NCBI GenBank assembly: GCA_964533785.1
Contig: CAZHNG010000040.1
Coordinates: 1 to 28,277, forward strand
Length of the DNA stretch: 28,277 nucleotides
Direction: 5' to 3'
Source: JANQRV01 sp964533785
GTDB lineage: Bacteria; Bacteroidota; Bacteroidia; Chitinophagales; Saprospiraceae
Positions 17,401 through 24,302 of the stretch are shown piece after piece (position 1 is the stretch's first letter; each line of letters begins with the position of its first letter). Below the pieces are notes generated by a model. The model was not told the DNA's origin. It ran no database searches and saw only the letters and a list, made by a program, of their open reading frames with translations. The translations under genes were made by a program, and so were the position numbers.

Positions 17401-19010
17401 TAGACGAATGGATCGCCAGGGTTCGCCACTCAACACCAGGGGTAGGACTCATTTCTCCACCGCCGCACCATGACATTTATTCCATTGAAGATCTTAAACA
17501 ACTCATTTTTGATTTGAAAAATGCCAATCGCCGGGCCCGGATCAACGTTAAGCTCGTATCAAAAGCAGGGGTCGGCATCATTGCCTCAGGGGTAGCCAAG
17601 GCGCACGCTGATGTCATCCTGATCTCCGGGCACGACGGCGGTACGGGGGCTTCTCCCTTAACGTCAATCCGGCATGCAGGCCTTCCCTGGGAGCTCGGTT
17701 TAGCCGAAACACAACAAACGCTTGTCAAAAACAAACTACGGGACCGGGTAGTCTTACAAACTGACGGACAAATAAGAACGGGCCGCGATTTAGCAATAGC
17801 TACCCTGCTGGGAGCAGAAGAGTGGGGAGTAGCTACCGCAGCATTGGTAGTAGAAGGTTGTATTTTAATGCGAAAATGCCATATGAACACTTGCCCGGTG
17901 GGAGTGGCTACACAGGATCCGGAGTTGCGCAAGAAATTCAAGGGGGATCCGCAATTCGTCATCAACTTTTTCCACTTTCTGGCACAAGACCTCAGAGAGA
18001 TTATGGCCCAACTTGGCTTTAGAACGGTCAAGGAAATGGTCGGTAAAGTGGAAATGCTCCGGCAGAAACCAGGGATCAAGCACTGGAAATACAAAAACGT
18101 TGACCTGGGACCTATCCTTTACAAAGAACCAACTGATCCTTTTGTAGGTATTCATAAAAGTATCGAGCAAGATCATGAAATTGACAATGTGCTCGATTGG
18201 CAATTGATCAAAGAAGCACAACCTGCCTTCGAACACCAGCAAAAAGTATCACATATTTTCCCCATCGCGAATACTGACAGAGCCGTAGGCACGATGTTAT
18301 CCAATGAAGTAGCACGAAAATACGGCAGCCAAGGATTACCCGAAGATACTATCGATTTTGAATTTAGGGGTTCGGCCGGCCAGTCTTTCGCTGCTTTTGG
18401 TGCCCACGGGCTGAAATTCAAATTAGAAGGGGAAGCCAATGATTACTGTGGAAAAGGACTCTCCGGAGCCCGATTGATCATCGTCCCCGATCGATCAGCC
18501 AAATTTCAGGCCAGTAAAAATATCATCATCGGAAACGTTGCCTTTTACGGAGCCACTTCCGGCGAAGCCTACATCAATGGTAAAGCCGGCGAGCGTTTTT
18601 GCGTCAGGAATTCGGGCGTTCACGCCGTCGTTGAGGGTATCGGCGACCATGGTTGTGAATACATGACCGGAGGACGGGTGATCATTCTCGGAGAAACCGG
18701 TGACAATTTTGCTGCCGGAATGAGTGGCGGCATCGCCTACATTTTCGATGCTAACCGCAATTTCAAACAAAATTGTAATATGGGAATGGTCACGCTCGAC
18801 GACCAAATGAGCGAAGAAGAATATGCTTTTGTTAAACAAATGATACAAAAGCATATTCAATACACCCACAGCGAATTGGCGATGAAGATCTTACTGAACT
18901 GGGAAGACCACAAATTACGGTTTCAAAAAGTCATGCCTCTGGATTATAAGCGGATCTTGGAGGAGCAGGCCCAAAAAGAGGCATTGTTAAGTCAGGAAGC
19001 CAGAGCTTAA
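14478..19010 (+). CDS. gltB: Glutamate synthase (NADPH) large subunit
   Basis: The product has 1510 residues, the usual length. It converts glutamine plus 2-oxoglutarate into two glutamates, with electrons from the small subunit. The N-terminal amidotransferase nucleophile is Cys18 (DACGTG), exposed after removal of a 17-residue propeptide, and MEHRGACG follows. The class II amidotransferase domain runs to about 430, the central domain to about 780, and the FMN-binding synthase domain from about 830 to 1200 with MSFGSLSHEAH, KSNSGEGGED and SGHDGGTGASP. Three cysteines for the 3Fe-4S cluster are Cys1128, Cys1134 and Cys1139 (CILMRKCHMNTC). The C-terminal GXGXG beta-helix shows GLSGARLIIVPD and GAHGLKF. 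It is followed 61 bp later by gltD, clearly one operon. The gene appears intact. Confidence 0.98.
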   Translation: MHKVNEGLYTPQLESDACGTGLIARLDNIPSHNLVAKAIKMLENMEHRGACGCEPNTGDGAGILIKIPHNFLREECQSIDISLPKPGEYGLGMVFFPSDQKMENECKVTINDYLEELGFDFLGYRDVPTDNTTIGHSAKRTEPHIQQIFVQPKKRLSPIELERKLFVLRQIVTHTIHHTFPQTKSSFYIASFSGRTVVYKGQLTTYQLKNYYPDLIDKRLESSIALVHSRFATNTFPQWQLAQPFRFIAHNGEINTILGNMNWWRSRESTLRSKIFTKEELEYLLPIANDTQSDSANFDNVLEFLYLSGRSLPHALMMMIPEAWQERTWMAGFKRAFYEYHKLLMEPWDGPAAICFTDGKIIGATLDRNGLRPLRYQLTDDNVLIVASEAGVVPYSPEKITKKGRLKAGRMLLADLEEQRIIGDEELKRKICQELPYSSWLEQHKVKLEDLPEPNRYIFSINGAQLVRQQKLFGFTKEDLKFLLTETVKVGKDPIGSMGADTPLAVLSSQTQHLANYFKQLFAQVTNPPIDPIRERSVMSLFTTLGAKGDILEVKPENATFVHLDQPILKNEDIARLRSWHHPDFKANTIDVLFRADGQKGRLRAALDHICATAEDLVRNGFNIIILSDRKTSEKLAPIPTLLATGAIHHHLIRNGLRNKTSIVVEGGDIRETHHMATLIGFGANAFNPYLTFDTLRSLNEKGALNQRFQDEELIQRYIKATGKGLLKIFSKVGISTLQSYHGAQIFEILGLQPDVVELCFNGSISRIKGIGFDEIAEEVLIRHREIYIKSTEIRKKLPEGGVYQWKRRGEYHLFNPQTIHLLQYSTRKNDYKAYKKYAALINDQNEQVCTLRGLLGFRKGKPIPIEEVEPVESIVKRFATGAMSFGSLSHEAHSTLAVAMNRIGAKSNSGEGGEDEMRYKVKENGDWERSAIKQVASGRFGVTINYLTNADELQIKMAQGAKPGEGGQLPGHKVDEWIARVRHSTPGVGLISPPPHHDIYSIEDLKQLIFDLKNANRRARINVKLVSKAGVGIIASGVAKAHADVILISGHDGGTGASPLTSIRHAGLPWELGLAETQQTLVKNKLRDRVVLQTDGQIRTGRDLAIATLLGAEEWGVATAALVVEGCILMRKCHMNTCPVGVATQDPELRKKFKGDPQFVINFFHFLAQDLREIMAQLGFRTVKEMVGKVEMLRQKPGIKHWKYKNVDLGPILYKEPTDPFVGIHKSIEQDHEIDNVLDWQLIKEAQPAFEHQQKVSHIFPIANTDRAVGTMLSNEVARKYGSQGLPEDTIDFEFRGSAGQSFAAFGAHGLKFKLEGEANDYCGKGLSGARLIIVPDRSAKFQASKNIIIGNVAFYGATSGEAYINGKAGERFCVRNSGVHAVVEGIGDHGCEYMTGGRVIILGETGDNFAAGMSGGIAYIFDANRNFKQNCNMGMVTLDDQMSEEEYAFVKQMIQKHIQYTHSELAMKILLNWEDHKLRFQKVMPLDYKRILEEQAQKEALLSQEARA

Positions 19011-19071
19011 AGTACTTGTTTTAGCAAGCTCATTAACTAAATTTAATTGATCAACACGAAAATGAAAAAAT

Positions 19072-20538
19072 ATGGCGGATCCAAAAGGATTTTTGAAATA
19101 CGATAGAAAGCTGCCAAATACGCGTCCTGTTGAAGAAAGGATTAAAGATTACGGGGAATTATACCAGCCATTTGAGGAAAAACAAACCGTAGAACAAGCG
19201 GCGCGCTGCATGGACTGCGGCATTCCATTTTGCCATTCCGGTTGTCCGTTGGGAAATATTATTCCAGATTTTAATGATGCGGTTTACGAAGAAGACTGGG
19301 AGGAAGCTTTCCGCATTTTGAGCAGTACGAACAATTTTCCTGAATTTACGGGCAGAATATGTCCGGCCCCGTGCGAAGCAGCTTGTGTTTTAGGCATCAA
19401 TCAACCTCCGGTGGCTATTGAACATATCGAAAAAACGATTGCAGAAGTAGCATTTGAAAAAGGCTATATCAAGCCCAATCCCCCTATCCTTCGTTCTGGC
19501 CGGCAAGTTGCCGTTATTGGTTCCGGACCAGCAGGGTTAGCGGCAGCCGCCCAACTAAATAAAGCCGGACATTTGGTGACCGTTTACGAACGCAGCGACC
19601 GCATTGGCGGATTACTACGTTACGGCATTCCCGACTTTAAGCTCAGCAAGAATGTAGTAGACCGGCGCATTCATTTGATGCAAGCGGAAGGCATTAGATT
19701 TTTCACCAACGCTAATGTTGGCGGCAATACTCCCGTTTCGGAGATCATGGAACAATACGATGCTGTCGTGCTTTGTGGCGGGGCCACCAAGGCGAGGAAC
19801 CTGAATATTCCAGGCCGGGAATTGCGGGGCATCCATTTTGCAATGGAATTTTTGGAAAAAAACAATAAAAAGGTTGCAGGTGATGATTTACCGGAGGGAG
19901 GCTTTATTTCTGCAAAGGATAAACACGTAGTTGTCATTGGAGGAGGGGATACCGGAGCTGATTGTGTAGGCACTTCAAATCGTCACGGCGCAGCATCGGT
20001 GACCCAAATTGAATTGTTAACTAAGCCTCCTGCCGAGCGAGATGATTATACCTGGCCCAATTGGCCAATGATCCTCCGGACATCTACTTCCCACGAAGAA
20101 GGCTGTGACCGGCAGTGGGCTCTGCTCACCAAATCATTCGTCGGTGCAGGTAATCATGTTAAAGGTATCGAATTGGTGAACATTGAATGGAAAAAGAATC
20201 CTCAGACCGAACGTTATGAGTTTCAAGAAATACCTGACACCTCGCGCATCATACCTTGTGACTTAGCACTCATTGCAATTGGTTTCGTGGGTCCGGAAAA
20301 GGAAGGCCTTTTGCAACAATTAGGTGTTTCACTTGATGACAGAGGCAATGTGCATACAGAGAATTATCAAACCAATATCGACAAGATCTTTGCTGCCGGA
20401 GACGTTCGCCGTGGTCAATCCTTGGTTGTCTGGGCTATATCTGAAGGAAGAGAAGCGGCCCGTGCTGTTGATGAATACCTCATGGGCAGCAGCACCCTCG
20501 AGCAGAAAGATCATTCTTATTTGATCAAACAAGGTTGA
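19072..20538 (+). CDS. gltD: Glutamate synthase (NADPH) small subunit
   Basis: The product has 488 residues, the normal length. It takes electrons from NADPH through FAD and 4Fe-4S clusters to the large subunit. Cluster cysteines are seen as C46-MD-C49-GIPF-C54-HSG-C58 and C97-PAP-C101-EAA-C105. The FAD-binding Rossmann motif is GSGPAG near residue 150 with the acidic end VYERSDRIGG. The NADPH motif is GGGDTG near residue 290, and the FAD-closing motif FAAGDVRRGQS lies near the C-terminus. The ATG at 19072 gives the usual MADPKGFLKYDR start. A second ATG at 19062 is in another frame and opens a 14-codon frame that ends inside gltD, so it is not the start. It is co-transcribed with gltB. Confidence 0.98.
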   Translation: MADPKGFLKYDRKLPNTRPVEERIKDYGELYQPFEEKQTVEQAARCMDCGIPFCHSGCPLGNIIPDFNDAVYEEDWEEAFRILSSTNNFPEFTGRICPAPCEAACVLGINQPPVAIEHIEKTIAEVAFEKGYIKPNPPILRSGRQVAVIGSGPAGLAAAAQLNKAGHLVTVYERSDRIGGLLRYGIPDFKLSKNVVDRRIHLMQAEGIRFFTNANVGGNTPVSEIMEQYDAVVLCGGATKARNLNIPGRELRGIHFAMEFLEKNNKKVAGDDLPEGGFISAKDKHVVVIGGGDTGADCVGTSNRHGAASVTQIELLTKPPAERDDYTWPNWPMILRTSTSHEEGCDRQWALLTKSFVGAGNHVKGIELVNIEWKKNPQTERYEFQEIPDTSRIIPCDLALIAIGFVGPEKEGLLQQLGVSLDDRGNVHTENYQTNIDKIFAAGDVRRGQSLVVWAISEGREAARAVDEYLMGSSTLEQKDHSYLIKQG

Positions 20539-20540
20539 TC

Positions 20541-20557
20541 GCGGATAAATAGGAATT
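20541..20557. repeat. GCGGAT intergenic repeat, copy 2
   Basis: GCGGATAAATAGGAATT matches 3614-3630 at 14 of 17 positions and begins two bases after the gltD stop codon. Only one GCGGAT unit is kept here, against four at the first site. Confidence 0.5.
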
Positions 20558-20578
20558 CCCTTTTCGATGTTATTTAGA

Positions 20579-20702
20579 GTAAGGCGAGGCCGTATCATCA
20601 GTTAAGCACAAAGGAAATAGAGAAAATTTTGTTTTAAACACACCAGGTAGGGTTTGCCAGCATTGTTCTAACTTAACTTTTGATGATATAGCCTCGCCTC
20701 AC
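20579..20702. mobile_element. MITE-like element with terminal inverted repeats and 4-bp flanking duplication
   Basis: The left end (20579-20606, starting GTAAGGCGAGGC) matches the reverse complement of the right end (20672-20702, starting GTGAGGCGAGGC) at 25 of 28 positions with one 3-base gap. The 65-base centre is AT-rich and encodes nothing. TAGA occurs directly outside both ends (20575-20578 and 20703-20706), as a target-site duplication would. The element sits between convergent gltD and the S9 peptidase gene, so as RNA it could also act as a long terminator stem. The transposase family cannot be named from this sequence. Confidence 0.55.
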
Positions 20703-20725
20703 TAGACGACTTCTATGCTTACTAC

Positions 20726-22717
20726 TTATTCTGCCGGAACCCATTTTTTGAACCACTCCAGGTTACGGGTGAGTGCATCGCGCATCAGAGCGGGGTCTTT
20801 AATTTGATGACCTTGCTCCGGATAAACGACTAGTTGAGTTTCCGCTTTTCCAATACCTTTTAAGGCTTCGTAGAATTGAATGCTTTGCTCCGCCGGAACC
20901 CTTTGGTCGTTCTCCCCAACCTGTATTAATAACGGTGTAGTTACATTATTTACATTGCGATAGGAAGAACGGTTTTCATATAGGTCAAAATCTTCCCAGG
21001 GTTTTGGCCCCAAATAAGTATGATAAAACTCGGGAAGATCCGTTTGCGAGTACATGGAGATCAGGTCCACCGCACCAGCACCAGCACTAGCTGCTTTGAA
21101 ACGGTTAGTTTGGGTGACTCCCCAAAAAGTATGATGCCCGCCGAAGCTCCAGCCCATAATACCAAGCCGTTCGGCATCAGCGTACCCTTGCTTTATCATT
21201 TCATCTATTCCAGAGTTAATGTCTATCCAATCTCTTCCGGAAATATCTCCGCGATTTAAACCGCGAAATCTTTCGCCGTAACCGGTCGATCCACGGTAAT
21301 TGGGTTGGAGTACCGCGTATCCGTTCGCGGCAAATACTTGAATAGGATAAACACTATGCCTGGCATTAAATCGGCCAGGAGAAATACTCGCAGGCCCCCC
21401 GTGAATAACAAGCAGCAAAGGTACCCGATCTCCTTTTTCGTAACCTACCGGTAATGTCAAAACCCCTTCAATCACTTCTCCGTCAGCTTCAGAAGTCCAT
21501 TGAACGACACGCTGTTCGCCAAGGTCAAATGTTTCTATAGCGGGATTCATATCAGTAGCTACCTGAGGGTTAAAATCTTCGGTTAAGGTCTGATAAATAT
21601 CCGGCCCTTTTTCATTGCTTTCTCCAATAAAGGCCACTTTCTTACCGTCGTCTGAAATGGAGAATTGCCGGTAATACATCTTATCATCACTGATAATCCT
21701 CGGAGCCCCTTTTGCACCACCATTGGCAACTGGTATTTTGTACAAGCGGCGCATCGTTTTATACGCCACTTCTACGTAGAGAAAATCAGAAAAAATGGCG
21801 ACAAAATCAGCATGTTCATCAATACTGCTTGTTAGCGAGGTAGGTACACCATTATCTGTATCAACCGCCCAAATCTGACGGTTAAAAGCCATGAGCCTTT
21901 TGTTGCTACCCGACACGATCAATCCATGATCTTCCGTCCAGGCTACGGGTGTTTCGTATCCAAGCATATCCGTCAATTGACGAGATTCCTGGGGTTCACT
22001 AACCAGGTAAATAGCCGTTTCTCCGTAAGCTCTCCAGGAAGGATCTTTACGTGCACTGTAGGCGATAATTTCTGAGTCAGGAGACCATTGGATCTCAGTT
22101 ACAAATTGTTCATCCGCAGACCATTTTTCAGCATTACCGCCACCGTCTACCGTTGTTACCCATAGATGATGCCAATCATCCTCGTAATATTCTCCCCAAA
22201 TGATGGGTCTGCCTTTTTCTTCTTCCAGCTCTTTTTCTTCTTCACTTTTTTCGGGTTTAGCCGTGTAAGCAATCTTTTTTCCATCCGGAGAGATCTTAAA
22301 GGTACTGATACCGTTGGGAGCATCCGTAATTTTAGAAGCCGCTCCGCCCTCGGGCGAAATTTTAAAGACTTGTTTTTTATCATCTTCTCTTTCTGAAATA
22401 AAGGCAATAAACTCTCCGTTAGGCGACCACTGTATGCCGTAATCTGGTGCCAGATCTTTTGTTAATTGCTTAGTTGTCGGGCCATTGGGGTTGACGAGCC
22501 AAACGTCTGTATTCAATTTATTCTCTTCAAAATCATTTTCCTCTACGACAAAAGCTACCCATCGTCCATCCGGACTAATTTTTGCTTCTTTAACACTACG
22601 CAATTCCAACACATCCTCAATTTCCATAGGGCGTTTACTTTGTGCTGCAATGTTTAAGGAACTGATGAACAGGATCACCAGGAGGGGAATCCATAAACCA
22701 TTTTTTACAAACTTCAT
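20726..22717 (-). CDS. Exported S9 family (prolyl oligopeptidase-type) serine peptidase
   Basis: The product has 663 residues. The ATG at 22717 is chosen because it gives a signal peptide (MKFVKNGLWIPLLVILF...NIAAQ); an in-frame ATG 27 codons upstream adds a second hydrophobic stretch and lies upstream of the likely -7 promoter element. Residues about 30-390 are a WD40/PD40-like propeller with repeats such as KISPDGRWVAFV, QWSPNGEFIAFIS, KISPDGKKIAYT and QWSPDSEIIAYS. The C-terminal alpha/beta-hydrolase domain has the oxyanion motif HGGP, nucleophile Ser524 in GWSFGG, Asp604 in GENDQRVP and His637 in EQGHQIKD. This architecture is that of dipeptidyl/acylaminoacyl peptidases, which cut short peptides. 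No sorting domain, so probably periplasmic. Substrate specificity cannot be read from the sequence. Confidence 0.93.
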   Translation of the reverse strand: MKFVKNGLWIPLLVILFISSLNIAAQSKRPMEIEDVLELRSVKEAKISPDGRWVAFVVEENDFEENKLNTDVWLVNPNGPTTKQLTKDLAPDYGIQWSPNGEFIAFISEREDDKKQVFKISPEGGAASKITDAPNGISTFKISPDGKKIAYTAKPEKSEEEKELEEEKGRPIIWGEYYEDDWHHLWVTTVDGGGNAEKWSADEQFVTEIQWSPDSEIIAYSARKDPSWRAYGETAIYLVSEPQESRQLTDMLGYETPVAWTEDHGLIVSGSNKRLMAFNRQIWAVDTDNGVPTSLTSSIDEHADFVAIFSDFLYVEVAYKTMRRLYKIPVANGGAKGAPRIISDDKMYYRQFSISDDGKKVAFIGESNEKGPDIYQTLTEDFNPQVATDMNPAIETFDLGEQRVVQWTSEADGEVIEGVLTLPVGYEKGDRVPLLLVIHGGPASISPGRFNARHSVYPIQVFAANGYAVLQPNYRGSTGYGERFRGLNRGDISGRDWIDINSGIDEMIKQGYADAERLGIMGWSFGGHHTFWGVTQTNRFKAASAGAGAVDLISMYSQTDLPEFYHTYLGPKPWEDFDLYENRSSYRNVNNVTTPLLIQVGENDQRVPAEQSIQFYEALKGIGKAETQLVVYPEQGHQIKDPALMRDALTRNLEWFKKWVPAE

Positions 22718-22757
22718 AGACAGTGTGATTTTTAGAATATTAAAAACTATAATTTGA

Positions 22758-22765
22758 CAAACGTA
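22758..22765 (-). promoter_or_regulatory. -7 promoter element of the S9 peptidase gene
   Basis: TACGTTTG on the minus strand is an exact match to TAnnTTTG, 40 bases upstream of the ATG at 22717. No TTG lies at the usual 17-23 spacing; the nearest is 12 bases upstream, inside the terminator hairpin of the preceding gene. Confidence 0.45.
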
Positions 22766-22789
22766 AAAAATGCGGATCAAATATCCGCA
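22765..22789 (-). terminator. Intrinsic terminator of the MBL-fold gene
   Basis: TGCGGAT (22771-22777) and ATCCGCA (22783-22789) form a perfect 7-bp stem with a 5-base loop. On the minus strand it begins 33 bases after the MBL stop codon and is followed by six T residues, the last of which is the first base of the next -7 element. Confidence 0.75.
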
Positions 22790-22822
22790 GAATTGCAATT
22801 TGTTGGAAAGAACAATATTATT

Positions 22823-23602
22823 TTAGCCAACTGTGAAGTTTAACCCATCGTATGCTATCGAAACATTTTCGGGCAATATACGAGAGACCTCTGCATGTTT
22901 GCCCATCCGGTGACTTATATGTGTCAAATAGGCCTGTTTGGGTTCCAAAAATTGAATTAAATCCAAGGCCTCCGATAAATTCAGGTGAGTATAATGATGG
23001 TCCTGATGCAAGGCATTAAGGACCAGTATTTCCACTCCGCTCAGCTTTTTGAGCTCTTCTTCTCTAATCGTCTTTACATCAGTAAGATATACAAAGTTCT
23101 TTATCCTAAAACCCAAAACGGGTAGCCGGCCGTGCATGGCCTCAATGGGATGAAATTCGAGGCTACCGATTTGAAACGAATTATCCTTATCAATAGTAGT
23201 TACATTTACCATAGGAGCACCAGGATAACGTTCCTCTGCAAACACATAATCGAATCTTTTCCTAAGGGCTACCTGGACTTGCTCGCTTGCAAAGGCTTGC
23301 ATCTCTTTGCCGTATTTAAAATTGAACGGGCGGACATCATCCAACCCGATAATATGGTCGTTATGCTCATGGGTGAATACAATAGCATCGATTGAATTAA
23401 CGAATGCCCGCAACATTTGTTGTCTGAAATCGGGGCCGCAATCGATAACTACCGTTTCTGTTTCTGATTGAACGAGCAAGGAGGATCTTAATCTTTTATC
23501 TTTCTGATCCGTAGACCTACAAACATAGCAGTCACACCCTATAACAGGTACACCCTGGGATGTCCCTGTCCCTAAAAACGTGCATTTGAAATTGATAGTA
23601 AC
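22823..23602 (-). CDS. MBL-fold metallo-hydrolase (PhnP/RNase Z-like), 5' end irregular
   Basis: The metallo-beta-lactamase motif is THEHNDHIIGLDD, with later ligands in IEAMHGRLP, YLTDVKT and LTHISHRMGKH. Bacteroidota relatives begin with an FLGTGTSQGVP strand and a cysteine motif. Both are encoded here, in frame, upstream of the first permissible codon (TTG at 23479): TFLGTGTSQGVPVIGC, then CDCYVC. Yet from the in-frame TAA at 23609-23611 down to that TTG there is no ATG, GTG or TTG. An ATG at 23585 is one base out of frame and would join the family frame if one base of a T5 run were missing. The start given is the approximate limit of the homologous frame. The product is probably a cytosolic phosphodiesterase-type hydrolase of unknown substrate. 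A -7 element at 23630-23637 supports a start near 23600. Confidence 0.8.
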   Translation of the reverse strand, partial: VTINFKCTFLGTGTSQGVPVIGCDCYVCRSTDQKDKRLRSSLLVQSETETVVIDCGPDFRQQMLRAFVNSIDAIVFTHEHNDHIIGLDDVRPFNFKYGKEMQAFASEQVQVALRKRFDYVFAEERYPGAPMVNVTTIDKDNSFQIGSLEFHPIEAMHGRLPVLGFRIKNFVYLTDVKTIREEELKKLSGVEILVLNALHQDHHYTHLNLSEALDLIQFLEPKQAYLTHISHRMGKHAEVSRILPENVSIAYDGLNFTVG

Positions 23603-23629
23603 TAAATTTTAGAATGTTCTGAAACCGGT

Positions 23630-23665
23630 CAAAAGTACCATTAATATTAAACTTGTCTATTCAAA
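23630..23665 (-). promoter_or_regulatory. Promoter candidate for the MBL-fold gene
   Basis: On the minus strand TACTTTTG (23637-23630) is an exact TAnnTTTG match. TTTG at 23665-23662 lies 24 bases upstream, one more than the usual maximum. Transcription would start near 23624, giving only about 20-40 bases of leader if translation begins near 23602-23585. Confidence 0.45.
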
Positions 23666-23727
23666 AACATATCAAAAAAGGAGAGTGTTCAGACTAAATT
23701 GAATTGGAAGAGAAAAAGTTGAGGAAC

Positions 23728-23764
23728 AAAAAAAGCCCCCCTCCAGTCTGCCTAGGAGAGAGGC
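23728..23764 (-). terminator. Intrinsic terminator, minus strand
   Basis: On the minus strand GCCTCTCTCC, a 10-base loop, and GGAGGGGGGC form a 10-bp stem with two U-G wobbles, followed at once by seven T residues. The wobbles pair only in minus-strand RNA, so the direction is clear. It lies about 540 bases after the stop of the sprF-like gene, the nearest upstream gene on that strand. Confidence 0.7.
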
Positions 23765-24302
23765 CATCCCAAAAACCGATTTAAGTATAAAACTTGAAAA
23801 CGGTCCTTGTGAATCACATACAATCCAATCGCCTTAATCAACTGAAAAACAGGTGATTAAAACATTAGAAATCGTGAATATCTAAATGTGTAATTTTCAG
23901 GATCAACCCCCCGAAATTCAGAGGATAATTACAGGCATGATAGATTTAAAAGCTCTAAGTGGGAAAAAGTAGTTAGGAAATATAATCCAAGAATGATTAT
24001 ACTACAAAAAGATTTGACTCGGATTATAATTTGTTATTCTAAAGCTCCTCAAATGCAGTACAAATATAATATATCTATTTTTTAAATACTAAAAAAAGGT
24101 GATTTTTTTGAAATTAGGTAGGAAATTAAACGGAATTTCATTTTTTCTAGAGACCGTTGATATTAAACCCGTATCGTTTTATGAAACCCGCGCCTAATTT
24201 CCTACGTCAGCATTGGGCAACGTCTTGAGAGGATTTTACTCCTGTATTGCTCAATACTTACTATTTATACTAAAAAACAGATCAATTGTTGCAAGGAAAA
24301 AT

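Larger units (their letters stand above)
23609..24302. other. AT-rich noncoding stretch between MBL gene and sprF-like gene
   Basis: No protein-coding frame of note was found in these 694 bases on either strand. They hold the MBL promoter, a strong minus-strand terminator (23728-23764), an imperfect hairpin TTAATCAACTG-AAAAA-CAGGTGATTAA (23834-23860, one mismatch), an exact -7 element on the minus strand (TATATTTG, 24068-24061), an 11-bp inverted repeat (24118-24128 with 24195-24205) and a 6-bp dyad GTATTG-CT-CAATAC (24244-24257). Together these fit a long structured 3' untranslated region or a small RNA gene. Confidence 0.45.

Noticed and set aside
17477..18094. Open frame of about 205 codons on the minus strand inside gltB
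   Set aside because: It is antisense to the highly conserved FMN/Fe-S part of gltB and its translation has no recognisable motif; it follows from gltB codon use.
22718..22798. Earlier in-frame ATG for the S9 peptidase
   Set aside because: It lies upstream of the likely -7 element and inside the terminator region of the MBL gene; the ATG at 22717 gives a normal signal peptide.
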